Positions 8,701 through 16,131 are shown, counted from the first letter of the stretch. The stretch: 39,276 nucleotides of DNA from an uncultured Bacteroidota bacterium (GCA_937867025.1 CALMKH010000226.1:1-39276), one strand, 5' to 3'. Made by a program: numbers and translations. The notes: generated by a model from the sequence alone, not told the origin.

Positions 8701-9050
8701 AAGAAGGCAAACCCGGTGAGCTTGGCGATCTGGAAAAGACCAAGAAACTTATGGAACAGCAGGAGAAGGATCTGGTAAACAAACAGTTAAATCCCGAGAC
8801 CATGAAGAGGGTGAAGGAGATAGAGACGAGAATGCTGGAACATGAAAAGGCTGAACGTGAGCAGAAGCAGGATAATGAACGGGAAGCCGAGCAGGCCAAA
8901 GAAGTGCAAAACCAGATGCCTCCGGCTATAAAGGCTTATCTTGAAAAGAAAGCCCGTGAAATGGAACTGTTGAGAAGCGTTCCCAACGAACTGGCTCCTT
9001 ACTATAAGGACAGGGTCAGGGTGTATTTCAAGAAGGTGGGTAATAATTGA
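5724..9050 (+). CDS. DUF4175 family membrane-anchored coiled-coil protein
   Basis: This is the largest plus-strand gene (1108 residues). Three hydrophobic segments lie near the N-terminus (about residues 23-46, 58-80 and 157-176). A beta-rich extracytoplasmic region follows (about 190-485, with Ig-like stretches such as VHLTYPAYINKKSE and YYFEVWDNDAVNGR). The rest (about 490-1108) is mostly Glu/Lys/Gln-rich coiled coil. It is broken by a more ordered segment (about 780-890) and a basic Gly/Lys-rich patch (about 915-945). The overall plan matches DUF4175 proteins of Bacteroidota, whose function I do not know. It has its own -7 box at 5699, and its TGA is 1 nt from the ATG of tsaB, implying translational coupling. 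Membrane topology and the side on which the coiled coil lies are inferred. Confidence 0.85.
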   Translation: MPVTGNKLHEKLDEFIRKYYLNRLLQGLLLGLGGLLGYFILAAVIEYFGHFGSAVRATLFYGFILFTVLILVRFIALPLMKWMKIGKVISYHEASRLIGDHFPEISDKLLNTLQLQDQAGHLGNELLVASIDQRIRALSPFRFSTAINLRDSARKYAKYTALPLGMLLLLLIFQSNIITKPMDRILSYDRQFVKEAPFRFILRTKSLEVLKNSDLMLEIETSGKNLPADVFVNLDNHLIKMEKTGKNKFSYTIPNLTSDHKLFFTDREYQSVSYDVRVLPNPTLVNFKVHLTYPAYINKKSETVQNIGDLTLPAGTEVEWIFSTKDADRISFNLDGKMIEAARDENNFSLRQRIIKSSGYHLQLHNKFVDRRDTIKYSLQVVPDRYPGIVAEQKQDSINPFIYYFYGKADDDYGLTRLQFVYRNATKQDVAKYLPASIGKSTDEIFYYMIDLKSIIREEGDEYEYYFEVWDNDAVNGRKSSRSQVFKVIPPSQDEIRADAENSSKSIKNKMQEALKEIQSLEKRSNELNKELMENDQLDWQQQQKIKDFVAEQKKLEAKLEQLKQENKARNEKEKQLAREDQELLEKQKEIEKLFNEIMTPEMKELLKKLEEMMKAQNKTAIQQQLEKMKMNNEDVKKQLDRTLEQFKQLELEKNINEQVDELNKLAEKQEELAKKTLEKSESQEELKKQQQEINKKFEEISQELKEIEKKNQEMETPMDIQDTKGEQESISKDLQESSESLEKKQNKKAAEKQNKSSDEMEKLAEKMKKSLEESQEKQQEEDYYTLRQILENLIELSVQQEALMQQMRETRTYSPKFVELSAKQRKLKENAKMVEDSLLSLSRRQVQIQSYVNSEITKINQYMDKSIHHFAKVEISTGAAQQQYVMTGLNNLAVMLSESLKQMQESMNEKKSEKKNGAQCKNPGKKSGKGKNGKPKMSGMKQMQDAINKQLEEMKQGKQQGKNPTSEQFAKIAAQQEALRREIERLEKMLKEEGKPGELGDLEKTKKLMEQQEKDLVNKQLNPETMKRVKEIETRMLEHEKAEREQKQDNEREAEQAKEVQNQMPPAIKAYLEKKAREMELLRSVPNELAPYYKDRVRVYFKKVGNN

Positions 9051-9051
9051 T

Positions 9052-9723
9052 ATGCCGGCCATCCTTTGTCTTGAAACATCTGCAGCGGTCTGTTCGGTTG
9101 CTGTTATTCAAAACGATCTTATACAAAGCGAAACTAGCGTTAAAATACAGGCACATGCAGAAGTCCTGTCTGACCTGATAAAGGTTTGTCTTAAAAAAGC
9201 AGATATATCTTTTAGCGAGCTTTCTGCAGTTGCCATAAGTGAGGGACCCGGTTCGTACACGGGATTGCGGATAGGGACCAGTACAGCCAAAGGCATCTGT
9301 TTTGGGCTGGAGATACCGCTGATACCGTTAAATACACTTAAGATCATAGCTTCCGCCGTCATTGAACAAACGCCTTCAGAAACGATCTGGCCGATGATTG
9401 ACGCCCGGCGTATGGAAGTATATCACTGTGTGTTTGACAGGTCGTTACGCGCTCTCACTGAGGTAAAGAGCGGTATTATAACCGATAGGGATTTTACACC
9501 ATCTATCATAAACAAGGAAACAGTCCTATGCGGGGATGGGGCAGGAAAAGCGGCCGGGATCCTGCAATTGCCGTATCTGAATGTTCATGCGCATGCCGAA
9601 GCTATGTGCCAGATGGCAGTTAAAGCGTATACGGCGGGGGAATTTGCTGATCTTGCCTCCTTTGAGCCATTCTACCTTAAGCAGGCTAATATAACCGGCA
9701 GTGCGGCCAAATCACAGGATTAA
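9052..9723 (+). CDS. tsaB: tRNA threonylcarbamoyladenosine biosynthesis protein TsaB
   Basis: The 223-residue product belongs to the ASKHA-fold TsaB/YeaZ family. The N-terminal ILCLETSAAVCSVAV and the motif EGPGSYTGLRIG (about residues 64-75) are diagnostic. TsaB is the non-catalytic partner that pairs with TsaD (and TsaE) to transfer the threonylcarbamoyl group onto A37 of ANN-decoding tRNAs in the cytoplasm. The length is normal. It begins 1 nt after the DUF4175 stop codon and probably depends on the same promoter. A strong hairpin at 9785-9812 ends the unit. tsaD and tsaE are not in the window. Confidence 0.93.
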   Translation: MPAILCLETSAAVCSVAVIQNDLIQSETSVKIQAHAEVLSDLIKVCLKKADISFSELSAVAISEGPGSYTGLRIGTSTAKGICFGLEIPLIPLNTLKIIASAVIEQTPSETIWPMIDARRMEVYHCVFDRSLRALTEVKSGIITDRDFTPSIINKETVLCGDGAGKAAGILQLPYLNVHAHAEAMCQMAVKAYTAGEFADLASFEPFYLKQANITGSAAKSQD

Positions 9724-9784
9724 ATACTTTGCGGGTGACCTGGCGGTATGTACCGGTGCAGGGTTTAACCGCAAATGCAAAAAA

Positions 9785-9812
9785 AAAAGCCTTCCTGTTG
9801 AGGAAGGCTTTT
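9785..9812. terminator. Bidirectional intrinsic terminator between tsaB and the OmpA-family gene
   Basis: A perfect 11-bp stem, AAAAGCCTTCC / GGAAGGCTTTT, surrounds a 6-nt loop (TGTTGA). An A-run on the left and a T-run on the right let it act in both directions. It lies between the convergent ends of tsaB (+) and the OmpA-family gene (-). Confidence 0.85.
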
Positions 9813-9829
9813 AAATAAGGTGTTATGGG

Positions 9830-11323
9830 TTATTGGAGTTTTAATTCAATAGTATTCTTGGTTTCAGTACCTGCGTTGTAGTTGGTAATGATCCTGTCGC
9901 GGGAGATACCGAACTTTTCAGTCAGGAACTTAATGATCTCATCCATGCAACGGGTGTTGGCGGCTGCATTATATTTAGAGCTCTTGCCAGCAGGGCCATT
10001 CATGATAAGTTTTTTGTCAGGGCACTGTTTCATTTTGTCAACAACCTGGTACAACTGAGCTTTAACTTCTTTTGTCAGGCAGTTGTTGCTGATAGTGATC
10101 GGAGCGAACATAACGTTGTCGCAGTTGCAGCAAAGCTTGATTTCAACACCGTTGTGATCAACAAGAGCACCAGGAGAAGAGTTCAGCTCCCTGTCCCTGT
10201 GGTCAGGTACATTGTCGCCGTCGCTGTCTATAGCTTTTCCTGTAGCAGGGTCAACAGTGGCACCTTTGTCGGTGAAAGGCTCCTGGTCCTGGCAGTCAGG
10301 AACACCGTCCATGTCAGAGTCAACAGCCATACCATTACCGTAAACCATGCATGAGTCAGGGGTATTGTTTTCCTGATCGAAGCAGTTGGAAACATGGTCT
10401 TTATCATCATCCACGCCGAGGCAGTCAGTTTTCTTTTTCACATCAGCCATCTGGTCATAGATTGATTCAACAGGGCTTAACCAATCGTAGTGCTGAGGGT
10501 TCTTTGAACCGAATTTGTACCCGATGGAAGCACGCAGGAATCCGTATGAGTCAAACCACCTGTTTTGGAATATTGCGGTATTGTAAACGTCAATGTCATC
10601 ACTTCTCAACCAGGTATGGCGGTATTCCAGACCGAGGTCAAACCTTCTGCTCAGATAGTGTTTGAAACCGATACCAGCGGGAACGATGGTATGCTTGGCT
10701 TCGTAGTTATCGGTTACGCTCTGCCCGAGGTTCGGGTTGAGTGTTCCCTGTCCGAAGTAGGAAGTCAGGTAATAGTCACCTGTGAAAAGCCTCTGATCGA
10801 TAAAGGTAGCTTCTGATTTGAAGCTGGCCTGTCCTATACCTGCGAAGAAGTACATCTGGGTTTTGCGCAAAGGACGCAAGAAGGAAATATTTCCAAGGGT
10901 AAAGTGCATCTGCACATTCCAGTCCTGTACACTGCTGGTGAACTTGAAATTATCCTTGAACAGGGTTGGAGACTGGAAGTCCCTCTGGCCCCTGAGTTTG
11001 GCGAAGTTATATTCAGCTCTCAGTGCAAAAGTTTGAGAGATGGAATATTTCACAAACGGAGCTATGTCCCAGCCCAGTTGTCTTTTATCAGCATCACCGA
11101 AGAAAATTGAACCGCCGGCCATAAGACCCACAGTCCATTTCTTAGCTCTCCTGTCCTGGTAGTAAGACGCTTGCATGTACTGACCGGAATCTGAATTTTT
11201 ATCAGAAACCCATTTGGTGCGGGCATAAGGATGCCTTTTCCAATGTTTGGTAGTGTCTTGTCCCAATGCCGCTGATAACGTGAAAGCGCATAAGCTGAGG
11301 ATTGATAGTTTTAATAATTTCAT
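9830..11323 (-). CDS. OmpA-family outer membrane protein with thrombospondin type-3 repeats
   Basis: The 497-residue product has a signal peptide (MKLLKLSILSLCAFTLSAALGQ). An N-terminal beta-barrel region (about 40-280, with alternating aromatic strands such as FALRAEYNFAKLRG and FDLGLEYRHTWLR) precedes a short Asp-rich TSP type-3/calcium-binding region (about 300-390: DSDMDGVPDCQDQ, DSDGDNVPDHRD). A C-terminal OmpA-like domain follows (about 400-497). The barrel sits in the outer membrane and the C-terminal domain normally binds peptidoglycan. Here the conserved Asp of the GHTD motif is replaced (IMNGPAG) while the partner Arg remains (NTRCMDEI), so peptidoglycan binding may be weakened. The start at 11323 is chosen because a good promoter at 11357-11388 places the upstream ATG (11359) outside the transcript. 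Confidence 0.88.
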   Translation of the reverse strand: MKLLKLSILSLCAFTLSAALGQDTTKHWKRHPYARTKWVSDKNSDSGQYMQASYYQDRRAKKWTVGLMAGGSIFFGDADKRQLGWDIAPFVKYSISQTFALRAEYNFAKLRGQRDFQSPTLFKDNFKFTSSVQDWNVQMHFTLGNISFLRPLRKTQMYFFAGIGQASFKSEATFIDQRLFTGDYYLTSYFGQGTLNPNLGQSVTDNYEAKHTIVPAGIGFKHYLSRRFDLGLEYRHTWLRSDDIDVYNTAIFQNRWFDSYGFLRASIGYKFGSKNPQHYDWLSPVESIYDQMADVKKKTDCLGVDDDKDHVSNCFDQENNTPDSCMVYGNGMAVDSDMDGVPDCQDQEPFTDKGATVDPATGKAIDSDGDNVPDHRDRELNSSPGALVDHNGVEIKLCCNCDNVMFAPITISNNCLTKEVKAQLYQVVDKMKQCPDKKLIMNGPAGKSSKYNAAANTRCMDEIIKFLTEKFGISRDRIITNYNAGTETKNTIELKLQ

Positions 11324-11356
11324 TTTGAAAATGATTTGTTTTCTTTTATTAGTCCG

Positions 11357-11388
11357 CAAAAATACTGATACAGAGGCTAAAAAACAAA
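11357..11388 (-). promoter_or_regulatory. Promoter of the OmpA-family gene
   Basis: On the minus strand TTTG (11388-11385) is followed after 20 bp by TATTTTTG (11364-11357). This is a near-ideal Bacteroidota -33/-7 pair, 34 bp from the ATG at 11323. Confidence 0.65.
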
Positions 11389-11453
11389 GAGATAAGCTAA
11401 AAATAATTTCCGGTCTAAAGTGAATAAGTTGTAACCTATTGATAGATAGACAG

Positions 11454-13031
11454 TTAGAAATTTATGATTTGTCCCTGTGAAGGCTTGAATTCCAAGGAGT
11501 TATAAATCAAGGTTAAAACGTTGTCATATTTTATTAACAGCTCAAGGGTTGACATGTTTCTTTCCTGAACATGATGAAGGTCATAAAAATCTGTCCTGAT
11601 GCTCTCCAGTTTTTTGAAATCACCATCAAGTTTTTCCTTGCGGTTCCTATGGATATCCGTTTCTGTTGTTTTAAGCAGTTTTTCATAGGCTTTGCCCAGC
11701 TCCACCAATTCTTTCAGGTGCTTTGAACCTTCCGTGGCTGCCATATCCTGGATATCTTTCTTCAAAGCGGAAAATTCCGCTATTTTTTCCTGTAATTCCG
11801 GAGCATTATGCTCAAGCATGGCCAACAATTGCCTGTCATCCTTAACAGCAAACAACTCTGTCCTTGTTATTCCTTTCTTTTCCAGCCAGTTACGCACTTT
11901 GGTCGGCACTATCCAGACACTTGGCCTGAGTACAAGTCTCGGCGGGGATATCCTGTTGTAATCAAAAACCTCTTTTAACTGCAGCCAGTAGTTTACCTCG
12001 GCATTACCCCCTATATAACAGATGTTGGGCAAGACGGCTTCCTGGTAAACGGGCCGCAAAACGGCATTGGGACTATAGTTTTCGGGGTGTTGTCCCAGGT
12101 CTGAAAGCAGTTGTTCCAAGGTAAAGGAAATCTCTGTTTCATGCACATTATACCAACCGTTTTCAAAGGTTATTCTCGATCGTTTTCCCTCGCTTAAGTA
12201 GAACAGGTTGATATCCCTTGCCTTGAGCTGAAGGCTCAGACCCAGGCCCTCCATCCTGCTGCTGAACTCATTGAAACGCGTTATGTTCAGACGTTCAGTC
12301 AGCTCCTGCTTCATTTCAGGCAAAAAGATGGTTTTCAATTGTTTATTATCGGCGTTCAGGCATATCAGGCCATATTTTCCGAACAGGAAATGCACAAGTT
12401 TCCGGCTTGCTTCCGAAAGGGATGCCGAGCTGTCATATATGGCTTCAATATGTTCAAGTAAAGCGAGGTTCTGAACGCTGAGGCTAAGTTCATTTCTTAC
12501 AGAATCAATAATATGCCTGACCTCTCTTACATGGAACCGTCCCGTAGCGCCGCCCTGCCTTGTATCCCAGTCGAATGTATGCTGAAAGACTTTTGTAGAC
12601 CTTATCTCTTCGAAATCATGGTCTTCGGAGGCCAGCCAGTAAACGGGCAAAAAGTGATAATTGGGATGCAGCGACCTGTAATATTCAGCTGCCTTGATGG
12701 TGGCTATTATCTTGTAAAAGACAAGGGCCGGACCCAGAAAAAGATGCACCTGCTGGCCTGTTGTAATGGTGAACGTATCCGGCTGCTCCAGGAGGTCAAT
12801 ATTCTTCTTCAGCTCAGGTGAGCTTTCCAGTATTTCGCCGTATTGGGACCTTAAAACGCCGGCAAGGATTTTCCTGTTTTCAGGCCTGAACCCTTTTTTC
12901 CCCTCAATAGCCGCGATGTCGGAATAATACGGATGTGATCCCCCGAAAAGACCTTTCAGGCTTTCATCACCGGTAACAAATGCTTTTGTGGCGGATGAAA
13001 GCAGGTCGATATCGGCGAGGTCAAATGTCAT
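11454..13031 (-). CDS. bshC: Bacillithiol biosynthesis cysteine-adding enzyme BshC
   Basis: The 525-residue product matches BshC in length and motifs: FTITTGQQVHLFLGPALVFYKI (about 90-112) and PVYWLASEDHDFEEI (about 130-145) in the Rossmann-like core, with a helical coiled-coil insert in the C-terminal half. BshC is the proposed ligase that adds L-cysteine to glucosaminyl-malate, the last step of bacillithiol synthesis, in the cytoplasm. It is the last gene of the cluster, starting 2 nt after the rimO stop. bshA and bshB are not in this window, so the pathway's completeness cannot be judged here. Use of bacillithiol in Bacteroidota is known; co-transcription with ftsY and rimO is inferred from spacing. 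Confidence 0.92.
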   Translation of the reverse strand: MTFDLADIDLLSSATKAFVTGDESLKGLFGGSHPYYSDIAAIEGKKGFRPENRKILAGVLRSQYGEILESSPELKKNIDLLEQPDTFTITTGQQVHLFLGPALVFYKIIATIKAAEYYRSLHPNYHFLPVYWLASEDHDFEEIRSTKVFQHTFDWDTRQGGATGRFHVREVRHIIDSVRNELSLSVQNLALLEHIEAIYDSSASLSEASRKLVHFLFGKYGLICLNADNKQLKTIFLPEMKQELTERLNITRFNEFSSRMEGLGLSLQLKARDINLFYLSEGKRSRITFENGWYNVHETEISFTLEQLLSDLGQHPENYSPNAVLRPVYQEAVLPNICYIGGNAEVNYWLQLKEVFDYNRISPPRLVLRPSVWIVPTKVRNWLEKKGITRTELFAVKDDRQLLAMLEHNAPELQEKIAEFSALKKDIQDMAATEGSKHLKELVELGKAYEKLLKTTETDIHRNRKEKLDGDFKKLESIRTDFYDLHHVQERNMSTLELLIKYDNVLTLIYNSLEFKPSQGQIINF

Positions 13032-13033
13032 CT

Positions 13034-14344
13034 TTAACAGATTTTACCTATCAGGTCGAAAGACTCGGCACCGGTAATCAATACGTCGGCAAAATCACCG
13101 AGTCTTACAAAATTACTGCCGGCGTCCACCAGCACCTCGTTATCCACTTCCGGCGAATCGGCTTCTGTACGGCCTATAAAATAATTGCCTTCTTTGCGGT
13201 CAAACAGCACTTTAACGGTTTGCCCGATCTTTTCATTGTTCTTTGCCAGGGAGATTTCTTCCTGCAAGGCCATTAATTCTTCGGCGCGCCTTTGTTTTTC
13301 TTCCGCAGGAATATCATCCGGCAGCGTATGTGCATGGGTATTTTCTTCGTGTGAGTAGGTGAAAACACCAAGCCTGTCGAATCTGAAATCCTGAATGAAC
13401 TGTTTAAGCTCCTCAAAGTCTTCCAGCGTTTCACCCGGATGGCCTACGAGCAAGGTTGTGCGGATGGTTATGCCGGGAACCTGTTCCTTAATCGTGTTGA
13501 GCAGTTCGTATGTGCGTCGTTTGGTAATGCCCCGGCGCATGGTTTTAAGCATATTGTCCGAAATATGCTGCACCGGAATATCGAGGTATTTGCAGATATT
13601 GGGACTTTGAGCCATCACCGGCAATATGTCTTCAGGAAATTGGGACGGATAGGCGTAATGCAGCCTGATCCACTCAAGACCCTTAACTTGGGAAAGGATT
13701 TCAAGCAGGTCTTTCAGTTTCCTTGATCCGTAAAGGTCGATGCCATAGTATGTGCTGTCCTGTGCAATCAGCATAATCTCCTTTGTGCCGTTCTTCACCA
13801 GGTTCCTGGCTTCTGTTTCTATCTGTTCCAAAGGTTTGCTGACATGTTTGCCCCTCATCAAGGGAATGGCGCAGAACGAGCAGGGTCTGTTGCAGCCTTC
13901 GCTTATTTTCAGGTAGGCAAAATGCTGTGGAGTGGTGGTAAGCCTTTCGCCGATCAGCTCGTGTTTGTAATCCGCGCCTAGCGTATTCAGAAGGTTAGGG
14001 AGTTCAAGTGTTCCGAAATATGCATCAACCTGAGGTATTTCTTCTTCAAGTTCATCCTTGTAACGGTGGGAAAGGCAGCCTGTAACATAGAGCTTATCAA
14101 TGCGGCCGGCCTCTTTTTCACCCACATACTGGAGTATGGTATCAATACTTTCCTGTTTGGCGTTGTCAATAAATCCGCATGTATTCACCACGATGATGTT
14201 TGCGTCATCTTTAGCGGATTCGTGTGTGGCATCAATATCGTTGCCTTTCAGTTGACTAAGCAGGACCTCGCTGTCCACCAGGTTTTTGCTGCAGCCGAGT
14301 GTAACAATATTGATCTTGTTCGGTTTGATCGATTTGGTGCGCAT
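13034..14344 (-). CDS. rimO: Ribosomal protein S12 methylthiotransferase RimO
   Basis: The 436-residue product is a MiaB/RimO-type radical SAM enzyme. It has an N-terminal UPF0004 cluster domain (GCSKNLVDSEVLL, then VNTCGFI and GCLSHRY supply the three cluster cysteines), a radical SAM core with C151, C155 and C158 (CNRPCSFC), and a C-terminal TRAM domain. RimO adds a methylthio group to an aspartate of ribosomal protein S12 in the cytoplasm. SKNLVDSE and the short TRAM domain favour RimO over MiaB. It lies 2 nt after ftsY and 2 nt before bshC, so all three are probably translated from one mRNA. Confidence 0.93.
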   Translation of the reverse strand: MRTKSIKPNKINIVTLGCSKNLVDSEVLLSQLKGNDIDATHESAKDDANIIVVNTCGFIDNAKQESIDTILQYVGEKEAGRIDKLYVTGCLSHRYKDELEEEIPQVDAYFGTLELPNLLNTLGADYKHELIGERLTTTPQHFAYLKISEGCNRPCSFCAIPLMRGKHVSKPLEQIETEARNLVKNGTKEIMLIAQDSTYYGIDLYGSRKLKDLLEILSQVKGLEWIRLHYAYPSQFPEDILPVMAQSPNICKYLDIPVQHISDNMLKTMRRGITKRRTYELLNTIKEQVPGITIRTTLLVGHPGETLEDFEELKQFIQDFRFDRLGVFTYSHEENTHAHTLPDDIPAEEKQRRAEELMALQEEISLAKNNEKIGQTVKVLFDRKEGNYFIGRTEADSPEVDNEVLVDAGSNFVRLGDFADVLITGAESFDLIGKIC

Positions 14345-14346
14345 AC

Positions 14347-15309
14347 TTATACTTCAAAAAGCGTGTTCACAAACTCTGACGGATTGAATATCTTGATGTC
14401 GTTGATACCTTCTCCCACGCCAATGTATCTTACGGGTATTTTGAACTGGTCGCTGATGCCCAGCACAACTCCGCCTTTGGCGGTGCCGTCCAGCTTGGTC
14501 AGTGCCAGGGAACTTACTTCTGTTGCAGCAGTAAACTGCCTGGCCTGTTCAAAAGCATTCTGGCCGGTTGAAGCGTCCAGAACCAGCATGACATCATTAG
14601 GGGCATAATCAAGCACTTTGGTCATGACACGCCGTATCTTGGTGAGCTCGTTCATAAGATTGATCTTGTTGTGCAGTCTTCCGGCTGTATCAAGGATCAC
14701 GATGTCATAACCTTCTTCTTTGGCCTTTTTCACGGAATCGAATGCCACTGCGGAAGGATCCGTATTCATGCCATTGGAATAAAAGTCGCAGCCTACACGT
14801 TTACTCCATATTTCAAGCTGATCGACAGCCCCTGCCCGGAATGTGTCACCGGCAGCGAGCAGTACTTTCTTGCCATGTGTCTTGAACTGATTGGCGAGCT
14901 TGCCTATAGTTGTGGTTTTACCCACGCCGTTCACGCCCACGACCATCAATACATATGGTTTTGGCATACCCGCCAGATTGAAACTCACTTCCGGGGTTTT
15001 TTTATTCTCTGTCAGCAGCAGCGTTATCTCGTCGCGCAGCAGCAGGTGAAGTTCGTTGGAGTTAATGTACTTGTCTTTTTTTACACGCGCTTCCACCCGG
15101 TTGATGATACGTATGGTGGTGTCGATTCCCACATCGCTTGATACCAGTATCTCTTCGAGTTCATCAAGAAAGGACGCGTCTATGGTAGACCTTCCGGCGA
15201 TTGCCTTGCTCAGTTTTCCGAAAAAGGATTCTTTTGTTTTTTCGAGACCCTGAACTTCTTCTTTCGGCTGGCTGCCCTTATCTTTCCTGAAAAAGTCGAA
15301 TATAGACAT
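14347..15309 (-). CDS. ftsY: Signal recognition particle receptor FtsY
   Basis: The 320-residue product contains the SRP-type NG domain. It has an N-domain helical bundle (about 25-100), P-loop GVNGVGKTTTIGKL, the DTFRAGAVDQLE insertion-box motif, DTAGRLHNK, LTKLDGTAKGG and closing GVGEGINDI. The acidic A-domain found in E. coli FtsY is reduced to about 20 residues, as is common in this phylum. FtsY docks ribosome-SRP complexes at the cytoplasmic membrane for co-translational insertion. It is separated from the upstream DUF4295/rpm genes by a terminator-like hairpin (15330-15354) and I see no TAnnTTTG box of its own, so expression probably relies on read-through. Confidence 0.95.
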   Translation of the reverse strand: MSIFDFFRKDKGSQPKEEVQGLEKTKESFFGKLSKAIAGRSTIDASFLDELEEILVSSDVGIDTTIRIINRVEARVKKDKYINSNELHLLLRDEITLLLTENKKTPEVSFNLAGMPKPYVLMVVGVNGVGKTTTIGKLANQFKTHGKKVLLAAGDTFRAGAVDQLEIWSKRVGCDFYSNGMNTDPSAVAFDSVKKAKEEGYDIVILDTAGRLHNKINLMNELTKIRRVMTKVLDYAPNDVMLVLDASTGQNAFEQARQFTAATEVSSLALTKLDGTAKGGVVLGISDQFKIPVRYIGVGEGINDIKIFNPSEFVNTLFEV

Positions 15310-15329
15310 GTAATTAATTGGTAATGAAT

Positions 15330-15354
15330 AAAAAAGCCCCCGTTTCCGGAGGCT
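15330..15354 (-). terminator. Internal terminator or attenuator between DUF4295 and ftsY
   Basis: On the minus strand an 8-bp stem AGCCTCCG / CGGGGGCT (one T-G wobble) closes a GAAA tetraloop and is followed by TTTTTT. It lies 21 nt past the DUF4295 stop and about 20 nt before the ftsY ATG, in a place to cut transcript levels after the ribosomal protein genes. Confidence 0.75.
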
Positions 15355-15375
15355 GACTTTTAAATGTGATTCAAA

Positions 15376-15525
15376 TTATTTGAAATAAGTTTTAGCCTGG
15401 TCTCCGCTAATGATCTCCTCTTTAAAGGAATAAGCGCCATTCTTTGATTTTATGGCTTTGAAAACCTTAACGAAGTCTTTGCCTTCTCCTTCTTTCTTCA
15501 GTGTTGCTACAACCTTTTTTGCCAT
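15376..15525 (-). CDS. DUF4295 family small protein
   Basis: A 49-residue basic protein (MAKKVVATLKKEGEGKDF... ending AKTYFK) starts at the ATG 15525-15523 and stops at TAA 15378-15376. It lies 9 nt after rpmG. A small Lys-rich protein in exactly this position, downstream of rpmB-rpmG, is the conserved DUF4295 family of Bacteroidota. Its size, charge and neighbours suggest a ribosome-associated protein, but that is inference. Coding potential is supported by the sensible start, the operon spacing and the terminator placed right after it. Confidence 0.85.
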   Translation of the reverse strand: MAKKVVATLKKEGEGKDFVKVFKAIKSKNGAYSFKEEIISGDQAKTYFK

Positions 15526-15534
15526 GATCTGTTA

Positions 15535-15717
15535 TTATTTAATTTCTTTATGAACGGTTACTTTCTTAAGAAAAGGATTGTATTTCTTCAATTCTATTCT
15601 TTCAGTGGTGTTTTTCTTGTTTTTGGTGGTAATATACCTGCTCATGCCAGGAACACTGGTGTTTTTTTGCTCAGTGCATTCCAAAATAACCTGTATGCGA
15701 TTGCCTTTTTTTGCCAT
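15535..15717 (-). CDS. rpmG: 50S ribosomal protein L33
   Basis: The 60-residue product begins [17 protein letters not shown] and contains [23 protein letters not shown], the standard L33 pattern. The zinc-ribbon cysteine pairs of C+ paralogues are absent apart from a single Cys in LECTE, so it is a C-minus form. It is a structural protein of the large ribosomal subunit. It starts 2 nt after the rpmB stop in the same operon. Confidence 0.97.
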   Translation of the reverse strand: MAKKGNRIQVILECTEQKNTSVPGMSRYITTKNKKNTTERIELKKYNPFLKKVTVHKEIK

Positions 15718-15719
15718 GA

Positions 15720-15953
15720 TTATATGCTTCCTTTCTTAAATACCCTGTTTAATGCCTCAGTAATGCCAATTTTATTGATGGTTCTGATAGCAGATGTTGA
15801 TACCTTGAGGGTGATCCATTCACCTGTTTCAGGAATAAAGAATCTTTTTTCCTGGAGGTTCGCATAGAACCTGCGCTTGGTCTTGCGGTTACTGTGTGAA
15901 ACATTGTTTCCAGCCAGCGCTTTTTTTCCTGTAAGATCACAAACTCTTGACAT
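15720..15953 (-). CDS. rpmB: 50S ribosomal protein L28
   Basis: The 77-residue product has the L28 signature [29 protein letters not shown] and the conserved end TIDK-like segment [14 protein letters not shown]. It is a structural protein of the large ribosomal subunit and the first gene of the minus-strand cluster rpmB-rpmG-DUF4295-ftsY-rimO-bshC. A strong promoter lies directly upstream (15975-16006). Confidence 0.97.
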   Translation of the reverse strand: MSRVCDLTGKKALAGNNVSHSNRKTKRRFYANLQEKRFFIPETGEWITLKVSTSAIRTINKIGITEALNRVFKKGSI

Positions 15954-15974
15954 GATTTTTCAAAATTGGGAGTG

Positions 15975-16006
15975 CAAAGGTAAGGACATAACAGGTAAAA
16001 TTCAAA
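15975..16006 (-). promoter_or_regulatory. Promoter of the rpmB operon
   Basis: On the minus strand TTTG (16006-16003) is followed after 20 bp by TACCTTTG (15982-15975), a perfect Bacteroidota -33/-7 pair. It lies 21 bp from the rpmB ATG at 15953, giving a short leader of roughly 15 nt. Confidence 0.75.
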
Positions 16007-16029
16007 TTCTTTTTGTTTTTTCTTGCAAA

Positions 16030-16060
16030 AATAAGGCCTCAAATATGTATCCGAGGCCTT
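16030..16060 (-). terminator. Terminator after the cytochrome lipoprotein gene
   Basis: GGCCTC (16035-16040) and GAGGCC (16053-16058) form a 6-bp, extendable stem with a 12-nt loop. On the minus strand it is followed by TTATTTTT, and on the plus strand by a run of seven Ts. It lies about 75 bp downstream of the minus-strand gene ending at 16132 and just upstream of the rpmB promoter, insulating the two units. Confidence 0.7.
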
Positions 16061-16131
16061 TTTTTCTATAAATCAATTGGTTAAATTAAATTCTCTTTCT
16101 TTCTTTTTTTATGGTAGCCGGTATTAAAAAA

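Noticed and set aside
7200-8900. Repetitive purine-rich DNA that might be a DNA repeat array
   Set aside because: The repetition comes from Glu/Lys/Gln codons of the DUF4175 coiled coil; there is no regular unit or spacer as in a CRISPR or satellite.
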